Shown: in pieces, positions 21,051 through 28,582 of the stretch
Position numbering within the stretch: the stretch's first letter is position 1
Layout: every line of letters begins with the position of its first letter
IMG/VR virus record: IMGVR_UViG_3300020455_000639
Span: 1-40,971 of that record
Source: a virus
Length of the DNA: 40,971 nucleotides
Direction: 5' to 3' (one strand)
Notes under the pieces: model-generated
Told to the model about the DNA's origin: nothing
The model's database searches: none
The model's input: only the letters and a program-made list of their open reading frames with translations
Program-made: the position numbers and the translations under genes

Positions 21051-21842
21051 TTAAAGGTAACTAACTTTAACTAGTCCTGGACCTCCAGTTGATCCTCTAC
21101 CACAGCAACCACTACCACCACAATACGTAGTCATAGCACCCTGTCCACCGTGACCATAAGGTGATGTCCAGCAACCACATCTCATCCAACACTCATGTAT
21201 GTTTTGGTTTATTGAAGTACCAATAAATGGTGCTGACGTTGGTGAAGCACCAAAACACTGACAATGGCAATGAGTCATGTGTATAAAGAATGCTCCTCTA
21301 TGGTTACCCATCGTGAAGTCTGATCCATGAGCAGTAGGACTTACACAACATCTACCCCAAGTAGAGTGACATGCTTCGTTCCAACTACCATTAGCACAAC
21401 CTCCAGTACCACCCAAGGCACAGAAGTTACTTAAGTTATATCCATTCGCATAGGAAGCACAACCGTGACAACCATCACAACTATTTTGTTCACATGGATA
21501 TGTACCAGCAGCACAAATAGTATATTGACAACCAGGAGCAGTTTGAATCATCTTAGATGCATAATACCCACCTTGAGCACCTGCATAGTGTTGACATCTA
21601 CCAGTACTACACATCCCGTGTCCATTACCACCAGCACCCCACATCTCGAAGAATACTCTTCTTACGCCCGTTGGGACTGTCCAAAGACAACAGCATCCAG
21701 TAGAACACCTGTTAGGTGAACCCCAGTAATACCTTACGTTCCAAGTATCAAACACACCAGAAGCAACAGCAGCCTGTGGGACTGAACCGTCAACTAACTG
21801 AGTAGCACCGTCAACTTTTTTATAGCTTGCGTATGAGGCCAT
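21051..21842 (-). CDS. Cys-rich, Gly-rich putative fibre adhesin 1 (263 aa)
   Basis: One of three tandem paralogues. It has about 26 cysteines (10%) and many glycines. The N-terminus ASYASYKKVDG is shared with the other two. GCCCLWTVPTGV, the glycine stretch GAGGNGHG, CDGCHGCASY, CWMRCGCW and YCGGSGCCGRG follow. The Gly-rich core resembles glycine-rich domains of phage tail-fibre tips. The cysteines may form disulfides once the virion is outside the cell or bind metal; this is inference. Closest to paralogue 3, with which it shares exact DNA blocks of 29 and 32 bases. A GATAAATA late-type box precedes it, and a terminator follows. Confidence 0.7.
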   Translation of the reverse strand: MASYASYKKVDGATQLVDGSVPQAAVASGVFDTWNVRYYWGSPNRCSTGCCCLWTVPTGVRRVFFEMWGAGGNGHGMCSTGRCQHYAGAQGGYYASKMIQTAPGCQYTICAAGTYPCEQNSCDGCHGCASYANGYNLSNFCALGGTGGCANGSWNEACHSTWGRCCVSPTAHGSDFTMGNHRGAFFIHMTHCHCQCFGASPTSAPFIGTSINQNIHECWMRCGCWTSPYGHGGQGAMTTYCGGSGCCGRGSTGGPGLVKVSYL

Positions 21843-21864
21843 GTTTAAAAACTTCCTGTAACTT

Positions 21865-21872
21865 TATTTATC
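21865..21872 (-). promoter_or_regulatory. late-type promoter GATAAATA
   Basis: Minus-strand GATAAATA 23 bases before the ATG of the Cys-rich gene at 21051-21842. It overlaps the stop codon of the Cys-rich gene at 21871-22671. Confidence 0.45.
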
Positions 21873-22671
21873 AATAATAAGTAATTCTGACCAGACCTGG
21901 TCCTCCAAATCCTCCAGTACCACAGCAGCTACTACCACCACAGTATGAACTCATTGCAGATTGACCACCGTTACCGTATGGTACAGTCCAGCAACCACAT
22001 CTCATCCAACAATAGTTGATTGACATCTGAACCTCAGTTCCAATCAATGGAGCAGAAGTTGCTCTTGTCTGTTGGTGAATACAATGGCAATGACCATGAG
22101 CGAACCACCACTGACCAGCACCAAAAGCACCAGAGTGAGAACCCCATCCCATTTCTCCACCGTTTGCTCCTGCTTGTAAACAGCAGTCCCAGTAAGACTG
22201 ACAAGAAGTTGACCAACTTGTGTTAGCGTATGCTTCATAACCACCAATGGCACAGAAGTTAGATAGGTTAGTTCCATTTACATAGGAAGCACAACCTCTA
22301 CATCCATCACATTCACGACGACAACAAAGACCATTACCTGCTGCACAAACTGTATATGTGGAACCAGGAGTTACAGTAATAGTTTGGTTATTATAATATC
22401 CACCACCTGCACCTTTATAATGGTGACATCTACTTGTAGAGCATGCACCAGCACCTGATCCACCTGATCCCCAGATTTCCCACTGTACTTTAGTTACACC
22501 AGCAGGGATTGTCCAAAGACAACAGCAACCATTTGAACATGAGTTAGGACTACCAAAGACCCACTTAACACCAAAAGTTTTTCTTGCAGTTGGATCAAAC
22601 TTAGTTGAATCTAACGATGCAGCTTGAAGAGATGAACCATCTACTTTTTTATAACTTGAATAATTTGCCAT
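21871..22671 (-). CDS. Cys-rich, Gly-rich putative fibre adhesin 2 (266 aa)
   Basis: The middle paralogue, with about 24 cysteines. It shares the N-terminal SYKKVDGSS, GCCCLWTIPAGV, ECDGCRGCASY, NFCAIGG, CWMRCGCWTVPYG and YCGGSSCCGTG blocks. It differs in loops: NGLCCRREC replaces YPC(E/Q)xxxC, and the segment near residues 140-200 is largely rewritten (WSTSCQSYWDCC, GHCHCIHQQ). It is the most divergent of the three. The pattern of fixed cysteines and variable loops suggests one fold with different binding faces. An AAGGA ribosome site lies about 15 bases upstream, inside a short gap to paralogue 3. Confidence 0.7.
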   Translation of the reverse strand: MANYSSYKKVDGSSLQAASLDSTKFDPTARKTFGVKWVFGSPNSCSNGCCCLWTIPAGVTKVQWEIWGSGGSGAGACSTSRCHHYKGAGGGYYNNQTITVTPGSTYTVCAAGNGLCCRRECDGCRGCASYVNGTNLSNFCAIGGYEAYANTSWSTSCQSYWDCCLQAGANGGEMGWGSHSGAFGAGQWWFAHGHCHCIHQQTRATSAPLIGTEVQMSINYCWMRCGCWTVPYGNGGQSAMSSYCGGSSCCGTGGFGGPGLVRITYY

Positions 22672-22688
22672 TTTTTTATGTAAGTCCT

Positions 22689-23483
22689 TTAGAAGAAAGT
22701 AATCTTAACAACACCAGAACCACCAGTGGTTCCTCTTCCGCAACAGTTACTACCGCAATATGTAGTCATACCACCCTGTCCACCTGATCCATAAGGTACG
22801 TTATGGCAACCACAACGCATCCAACACTCAGTTAGTTCGTTAGTAACAAAGTTACCACCCGTTAAGAATGGAGCACCTGAGGAACATTCTGTATGACGAT
22901 AACAGTGACAGTTGAATGAACCAGAGAATCCACCTTCATGTGTACCCATTGAGAATTCACCACCCCAATGACTACCGTTAGGAGATGTACAACATCTACC
23001 CCATTCAGAGAAGCACATGGTATTCCAACTACCGTTGGCACAACCTCCTTTACCACCTAAAGCACAGAAGTTACTTAAGTTATAACCATTAACATATGTA
23101 CTACAACCATGACAACCATAACATTCAACTGACTGACAAGGATAAACTCCTGCAGCACAGACAGTGTATTGACAACCAGCTACAGTACTAATAGTTTTAG
23201 TATTGTAGTAACCACCTTGAGCACCTGCATAGTGTTGACATCTGTTGTTAACACATAAACCGTGTCCGTTACCTCCAGCACCCCATAACTCAAATGTAAC
23301 TCTTGTTACACCCGTTGGGACTGTCCAAAGACAACAGCAACCTGGAGTTTCTGAACCCAAGCAACCACGAATCCATTTTACATCATAGTTTTTAAAGGCA
23401 GTTGACTCTAACTTAGCATCAGTGACGCTTTCGTTAGTGAGACTTGCTCCAGATATTTTTTTATAACTTGAATAGGTTGCCAT
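22689..23483 (-). CDS. Cys-rich, Gly-rich putative fibre adhesin 3 (264 aa)
   Basis: First gene of the triplet, with about 26 cysteines. It has SYKKISG at the N-terminus, GCCCLWTVPTGV, WGAGGNGHGLC, ECYGCHGCSTY, NFCALGGKGGC, CWMRCGC and NCCGRGTTGGSG. Residues 50-150 are nearly the same as in paralogue 1, while the part near residues 180-215 (FNCHCYRHTEC) is different. A perfect TATAAATA lies 22 bases upstream and a terminator-like hairpin behind it, so the triplet forms its own late transcription unit. Confidence 0.7.
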   Translation of the reverse strand: MATYSSYKKISGASLTNESVTDAKLESTAFKNYDVKWIRGCLGSETPGCCCLWTVPTGVTRVTFELWGAGGNGHGLCVNNRCQHYAGAQGGYYNTKTISTVAGCQYTVCAAGVYPCQSVECYGCHGCSTYVNGYNLSNFCALGGKGGCANGSWNTMCFSEWGRCCTSPNGSHWGGEFSMGTHEGGFSGSFNCHCYRHTECSSGAPFLTGGNFVTNELTECWMRCGCHNVPYGSGGQGGMTTYCGSNCCGRGTTGGSGVVKITFF

Positions 23484-23504
23484 TTGTTAAACCAAGTATG
23501 TATG

Positions 23505-23512
23505 TATTTATA
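23505..23512 (-). promoter_or_regulatory. T4-type late promoter TATAAATA
   Basis: A perfect minus-strand TATAAATA 22 bases upstream of the first Cys-rich gene and immediately after a strong hairpin. Confidence 0.7.
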
Positions 23513-23541
23513 AAACAGTGGGGGATTCCAATGAATCCCCC
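23510..23541 (-). terminator. hairpin terminator after the 1385-aa fibre gene
   Basis: GGGGGATTC (23520-23528) pairs perfectly with GAATCCCCC (23533-23541) around CAAT. On the minus strand it is followed by ACTGTTTTAT, a weak T-run. It lies 12 bases after the stop of the gene at 23554-27711. Confidence 0.65.
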
Positions 23542-23553
23542 TGATGTAGGTTA

Positions 23554-26500
23554 TTAGACTGTGAATAGTCTCCAACCTGAGGAGTTATCGTAGAAGATTA
23601 AATCAAACGCAGCACCTTCAGTGGATACGGTCATGTCTGCAGCATCACCCATGATTGGTTTACCACCACGAGCAATTGTCAAGTTGTTAGAATCAAATGT
23701 GTTAGCAACATCAAAGAATCGGATTATGTCACCTTTAGCTGGAGATCCAGGTAGGGTAACTGTAAATCCACCACCAGTTGTGTTACACCAGCATGTCTGG
23801 AATGAACCAGCACTGTATGTAGTAGTTACATCAACGTTCTGAAGACCACCTAGTGGAACCCAAACAGAACCGTTATAAGACTCGAATGCACCAAGTGATG
23901 TGTTAAATCTTAGACCACCAAGAATTGGAACTGCTGGACGCTGACCTGTAGTACCCTTAGGAGGAACCATCTGATCAGTACCCATGTTTCCACGAGTTAT
24001 GTAACCAACAACTGCGAATTCAGTTGGAGTTGCATTGTTGGAGTTACCACTCATAGTCTCATCAGATGAGAACTCGGAGATCGCTTCACCAATTTGTCCA
24101 CCCAATGAACCCAGTCTTAGTTCTGTCAAACCAGATAGGTTGAATGCGGAAGCATCCAATGTTGCAGCACCAGTCAACTGGTTAACTGCGAACAAGTCAC
24201 CAACTCGGAAGTTACCACCTTGGTCAGTAGATACGTAGAATACCTTACCTGGTCCGTAGGTGCTAGTCTCATTACCCTGAACGACGTTTGCTTCGTTCAC
24301 ATCTGGGTAATTAGTTTCAACCTTGTTACCAACACCAACTGATAAGAAGTCGTGTCCAGTTAGACGTGCGTTAGAGAACTTACTTCTAAACTCTAGGAAT
24401 GAACCACCATGACTTAGAAGGTTACCTTCTGTACCAATACCTGATAGACGTGTATCACTTGTAGCAACACCTTTCTCAGGAGAAATTGTAATTGTTAAAC
24501 GACCTGTATATGTAACCGCACCAGCGTTAATAGATCCACGAGGTTGTGTATAGTTCGTTTGGAATCCAGTTACAGCGTTAACAATGTAGTACCTTGGAGA
24601 ATTATCAATAAAGTCAGAACCAATACCAGCAGCAGTAGTTGTAAATCCAACTGCGTCACCAACTAGTGGTAATGCTGAGTTGTCTGCTAGGTCAAGTTCC
24701 ATAATAACGCCCTTCTGACCAGTAACTGATCCAGCAACGTTCTGAACTTGAAGAGCACCAGTTGTACCAGCACCAAGGAATGTAATTTGCTCACCCTTAA
24801 CGAATGTTGTAGTACCAATACCAGTACCACCACCACCGATTGAAGGATCACCATAGCCAGGATAGTACTTGAAGTAAACCCTATCTGCAGCAGTCTGGTC
24901 ATTAATAAATGTAGCATAAGCACCAGATGTTTCACCAATCATGGTGTTACCAATAGCAACTGTTCCAGTAATAGATCCAGTTGTCATATCTAATCTGCCA
25001 CCAAATAGTCTCGCAGATCTTGGAGTCTCAGAAGTGTTAAATCCAGAAGAGATAACAGCATAGTCACCGTAAGAGTTGTTACCACCAACGGCACGGATTC
25101 TTGATCCACCACCTGAATAGTAACCCCACTTAGCATAGTATGTGAAGGAGGACACAATCTCAGCACCAGCACCCTTGTCTAGAACAAATCCAGCACCGTC
25201 ACTTAGTACGTTAGTGAATGCGTCAAACACCATCGTTCTGAATCCAGTGGCGTGAACACCACCGTCAATTAGAACACCAACACCAGCACCCTCACCAGTA
25301 ATTCTTGCGTCACCACCAGTTGGAGGTTCACCGAATGCTGTACAGTCCTTAACATAAGGAGACTTGTTTAGAATAGGTGATACAGGGTTGAATGCGAAGT
25401 AAGCACCACAAGCAGTAGAACCAACACCAGTTCTTACACTAGAGTATTCTAACTGAGTAGGATTATCAGCATCATATTGGAATCCAACCATTCCTTTGAA
25501 GTTTAGACCCTGAATAGTTGTAGAGTCAGATAGTTGGAATAAAGTATTACGGTTGTTATCTGTTACACCGTCACCAGACAAACCAGAAGCAGGTCTGATC
25601 ATTGAAGATCTTAGAGTAGATCCAACAACTGAGGTGAATGGAGGAACAACGATAGGAGTCTGCTCAACGAATTCAGAAGCAGATAACCTAACAACAGCAG
25701 GTGATAAGTTAATAACTTGACCTTCTGAATCATAAGAGTGAGTAATTGTTGATGTACCAACGTTTACTGTGAAGGTGTTGTTATCAACCACTTGGTTGAT
25801 GTTAAAGTAAGATCCAAGAACTGTATCTGGGAAGTAAGCAGTTGTAAGTCCAACGAATACTGTACCACCAGAGACATAAACGTGCTGGAATGTAGATACA
25901 CCAACGTTGAATGAGAATGACTGAGGAGTAATAACTGTTCCTACAACAAAATTATTACCATTTGGTCTTGTACCGTCAGGATAAATGTCAGTTGTGAATC
26001 CAGCATAACCTGGGCAAGTTAGTTTTAAGTTATCTAATCTAACTGTATCACCAGCAGTGATACCTGTCATCGCTGCACCAACGGTAACAGTACCGATACC
26101 AGAACCACCATCATATTGGAAGGCGTTTACACCGTAAGTTCTACCACCTGAGTAACAATTAAACTTAACTCTGTTAAGACGAATTGTAACGTTAGGATAA
26201 AGAATACCGTGTGAAGGTGCTGTAACTGTTGATAAACCAGTTAGGTTATCGTATACAAAATTTGTAACATTGGTAATAGCACTCGCATTTTCACATGCAT
26301 ACTTCAGAGTTCTGAAGGATACATCTGGAGAACCACCATTGTAAGTATCAGATCCTTTCTCAGGGTCAACATAGTAGATACGAGTTGAGTTACCACTAGT
26401 CTGCCATGCAGGAATACCTAGTGTACTGATACCTAATACTTGTCCTGTTTGACCTGCTCCTAATCTCACTGGAGAGGTATTGTCTCTGATTAAAACGTCA

Positions 26501-27711
26501 CCTGGTTGTGTTAGAACAGCATTTGAATCTCCTAGAGATAACGCAGACCAGAATGCAGCGTCAGTTCCTGGAACTATTCCTGTCCATGCAGTTGAACCAA
26601 TACCCACATAGGAAGATGAGGAGTATTCAACAACATCATTAGCATAATATTCTCTTGATGGTACATAAGAACCATCATATCTTAAACCTTGGTTAAAGAG
26701 TATCCATGCTGTAGCAGCAATACCAACTGTAGTTGAACCAATACCAGTAGTTAAACCTTTAGTTGGGTGGACGTTAACAGAAGATGTAGCATTATGACGA
26801 TAAACATTACCACCAGTCTGTGCTAATTCACCTCTATAATATGTTCTACCATCTTCATAAGTTGAAAGACCAACAGCATCAATACCTTCGGATAGGAAGT
26901 TCCATTCAACATCTAATTCTGTTGGAGGTATTACACCTTGAGTTGAAGTTGTAATAGCAACGTAAGAGTTACCTGCATATGCTACAACATCACCTACCTC
27001 ATAGATGATACCTGCTTTCCAAGTACCTTCACCGTTGAATCCAGATACATATCTCTCAACGTTGAATGTAGCTTGTTGTCTAGTAATAGCACCACTTAAG
27101 GCTGATTTAAATAAGTGTTGCGTTACGTTAGTAGATGGTGCAGTATCTAAGACCTGAACATCAAAAGTATTGGAAGTTACGTTTGTAATTCCTAACCATT
27201 TATCATTGATGGGGTCAGTACTTCTTGGATAAGCATGATCACTTCCGTGACTATCTTCATTACAAGTAAATGTAATTGAATTTTCAGCAATCTTAATCTT
27301 GTCACCAGCGGTCAAACCATGACCGTTAACAACAAGTGTCATCACACCAGTTACTGGATTATAAGATGCTTCGGTTGGAGTGTACTGACTAGCAGCAAAC
27401 TCTAAAGATTCTGTAGTACCAATTCCAGCAGTAACTCTATATTGAGTATTACCATACTTCAATACATCATTAACTTTATAGAATGTACCTTGGTCGTAGG
27501 TTCCAACGTTTCTTATACCTTCCACATGGAGTGACCAGTTCGACGCATCGGTAGAATACCAAGTCGTTTCGGTAGCAGTGGAGGTATGATTGGAAGTACA
27601 GACGTAGGTGTTCGCACCGAACTTTACAATGTCATCTATGACATAAGCTGTGCTAGTCGCCCAGTCGCCTCTCCAATTGAATTTTAGTCTTCCTAATCTA
27701 AAATCAGCCAT
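23554..27711 (-). CDS. large modular fibre/tail protein with beta-helix region (1385 aa)
   Basis: It begins with chitin-binding-like (CBM5/12) modules: WATSTAYVIDDIVKFGANTY at 15-34, YEVGDVVAYAGNSYVAI near 235, and YYANDVVEYSSSSYVGIG near 350. The HAYPRSTDPINDKWLG module shared with 5473-7392 lies near residues 160-175. From about 440 a pectate-lyase-like parallel beta-helix region starts (DPEKGSDTYNGGSPD, TLKYACENAS). The last ~85 residues (GFTVTLPGSPAKGD, GGKPIMGDAADM) are a module shared with two other structural proteins. It is probably a long fibre or tail appendage that binds host surface glycan. Confidence 0.75.
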   Translation of the reverse strand: MADFRLGRLKFNWRGDWATSTAYVIDDIVKFGANTYVCTSNHTSTATETTWYSTDASNWSLHVEGIRNVGTYDQGTFYKVNDVLKYGNTQYRVTAGIGTTESLEFAASQYTPTEASYNPVTGVMTLVVNGHGLTAGDKIKIAENSITFTCNEDSHGSDHAYPRSTDPINDKWLGITNVTSNTFDVQVLDTAPSTNVTQHLFKSALSGAITRQQATFNVERYVSGFNGEGTWKAGIIYEVGDVVAYAGNSYVAITTSTQGVIPPTELDVEWNFLSEGIDAVGLSTYEDGRTYYRGELAQTGGNVYRHNATSSVNVHPTKGLTTGIGSTTVGIAATAWILFNQGLRYDGSYVPSREYYANDVVEYSSSSYVGIGSTAWTGIVPGTDAAFWSALSLGDSNAVLTQPGDVLIRDNTSPVRLGAGQTGQVLGISTLGIPAWQTSGNSTRIYYVDPEKGSDTYNGGSPDVSFRTLKYACENASAITNVTNFVYDNLTGLSTVTAPSHGILYPNVTIRLNRVKFNCYSGGRTYGVNAFQYDGGSGIGTVTVGAAMTGITAGDTVRLDNLKLTCPGYAGFTTDIYPDGTRPNGNNFVVGTVITPQSFSFNVGVSTFQHVYVSGGTVFVGLTTAYFPDTVLGSYFNINQVVDNNTFTVNVGTSTITHSYDSEGQVINLSPAVVRLSASEFVEQTPIVVPPFTSVVGSTLRSSMIRPASGLSGDGVTDNNRNTLFQLSDSTTIQGLNFKGMVGFQYDADNPTQLEYSSVRTGVGSTACGAYFAFNPVSPILNKSPYVKDCTAFGEPPTGGDARITGEGAGVGVLIDGGVHATGFRTMVFDAFTNVLSDGAGFVLDKGAGAEIVSSFTYYAKWGYYSGGGSRIRAVGGNNSYGDYAVISSGFNTSETPRSARLFGGRLDMTTGSITGTVAIGNTMIGETSGAYATFINDQTAADRVYFKYYPGYGDPSIGGGGTGIGTTTFVKGEQITFLGAGTTGALQVQNVAGSVTGQKGVIMELDLADNSALPLVGDAVGFTTTAAGIGSDFIDNSPRYYIVNAVTGFQTNYTQPRGSINAGAVTYTGRLTITISPEKGVATSDTRLSGIGTEGNLLSHGGSFLEFRSKFSNARLTGHDFLSVGVGNKVETNYPDVNEANVVQGNETSTYGPGKVFYVSTDQGGNFRVGDLFAVNQLTGAATLDASAFNLSGLTELRLGSLGGQIGEAISEFSSDETMSGNSNNATPTEFAVVGYITRGNMGTDQMVPPKGTTGQRPAVPILGGLRFNTSLGAFESYNGSVWVPLGGLQNVDVTTTYSAGSFQTCWCNTTGGGFTVTLPGSPAKGDIIRFFDVANTFDSNNLTIARGGKPIMGDAADMTVSTEGAAFDLIFYDNSSGWRLFTV

Positions 27712-27730
27712 TTTGTGTTAATTCCTGTCG

Positions 27731-28087
27731 TTATTGAGGTCCTGTAGTTTCATAATCATAAGAGCCATTTACTCTGGCTACTAGATATCCATCAGAGTCG
27801 ATGAGATAGTGTAAGTTTCTGAAGTCAAACCTATACTGTTGGTATTTATCATTTACATCATTCTTATATGCTTTGTCTTCAGTTGTCTCATCAACATAGT
27901 CTTCACCGTCAAGGAACCCTGGATATTGAGTCCCGTCTAGTCTATGGAAATCAGCAACATCTGTACTTCCAGAACTAACTTTTGTATACTGCAACATGCC
28001 ATCCGCATCCCTGCGAAGAGCGTGAACGACAAAATCGTTTGATTGTGTAACTGACTTTGCGCCAGCTTCCATTCTAGATAAATTCAT
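27731..28087 (-). CDS. small virion structural protein (118 aa)
   Basis: The protein starts MNLSRMEAGAKSVTQSNDFV, with VHALRRDADGMLQYTKV following. A Tyr/Asp-rich C-terminal half (YQQYRFDFRNLHYLIDSDGY) follows. I start it at the ATG at 28087, which overlaps the upstream stop by one base and has GGAG eight bases before it. A TTG at 28117 is a weaker alternative. It lies between two fibre genes and is coupled to the Mtd-N-like gene. No enzyme motif seen; a structural or connector role is inferred from context. Confidence 0.6.
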   Translation of the reverse strand: MNLSRMEAGAKSVTQSNDFVVHALRRDADGMLQYTKVSSGSTDVADFHRLDGTQYPGFLDGEDYVDETTEDKAYKNDVNDKYQQYRFDFRNLHYLIDSDGYLVARVNGSYDYETTGPQ

Positions 28088-28542
28088 TAGAACATTCTCC
28101 AGTACGTTCCTTCCCAAACCATCTCGACATATGCACCAGCAACGTCACATATTAAGAATGTGTCGATGAATCCAGTACTGTCTTTAATTTGATCCGAACC
28201 TGCTGCATTTACTGTAAGATTATTTATATCCCAAGTATATTTAGAATCGGCTAGGTGAATTGTATCCCCATAGTAATGGAGTGATGGTAAACTAACTGTA
28301 AAAGGTCCGCTTGAAGTGTCTACAAAGTACTTCATGTTGGTCATAAGAACATTTCCGTTGTGGGAATTGTTCAAATCTTCTAGTCTAGATTTTTGAATTT
28401 CTACACCAGATAAGGTTAGACCGTCATGTACTCTTAAGAGTCCTTTTGTTGTATCAAAAGTAACTTCTGCTTGAGCACCAGTGAATGTAGAATGTTCTAC
28501 CTCTGAACCTTTACGCAGTTGTACCCGTTTGGTATTTGCCAT
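28087..28542 (-). CDS. Mtd-N-like fibre protein with shared C-terminal module (151 aa)
   Basis: The N-terminal ~45 residues (RVQLRKGSEVEHSTFTGAQA, EVTFDTTKGLLRVHDG) match the short beta-domain at the start of the Bordetella phage major tropism determinant and many phage fibres (Mtd_N). The rest (PFTVSLPSLHYYGDTIHLAD through YVEMVWEGTYWRMF) has the same strand order as the C-terminal module of 5473-7392 and 23554-27711. It looks like a minimal fibre made of an attachment domain and a tip domain. An ACTAAATA late-type box lies upstream. Confidence 0.65.
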   Translation of the reverse strand: MANTKRVQLRKGSEVEHSTFTGAQAEVTFDTTKGLLRVHDGLTLSGVEIQKSRLEDLNNSHNGNVLMTNMKYFVDTSSGPFTVSLPSLHYYGDTIHLADSKYTWDINNLTVNAAGSDQIKDSTGFIDTFLICDVAGAYVEMVWEGTYWRMF

Positions 28543-28571
28543 TTAGGGATCTTGAAAATGCGCTTAATAGT

Positions 28572-28579
28572 TATTTAGT
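28572..28579 (-). promoter_or_regulatory. possible late-type promoter ACTAAATA
   Basis: Minus-strand ACTAAATA 29 bases before the ATG of the Mtd-N-like gene, in the 40-base gap after the 1354-aa gene. Two mismatches to TATAAATA; tentative. Confidence 0.3.
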
Positions 28580-28582
28580 GTA

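Noticed and set aside
21051-23483. The Cys-rich triplet as variable targets of a diversity-generating retroelement.
   Set aside because: No reverse transcriptase or template repeat is in the window, and differences between copies are not limited to adenine positions at one end.
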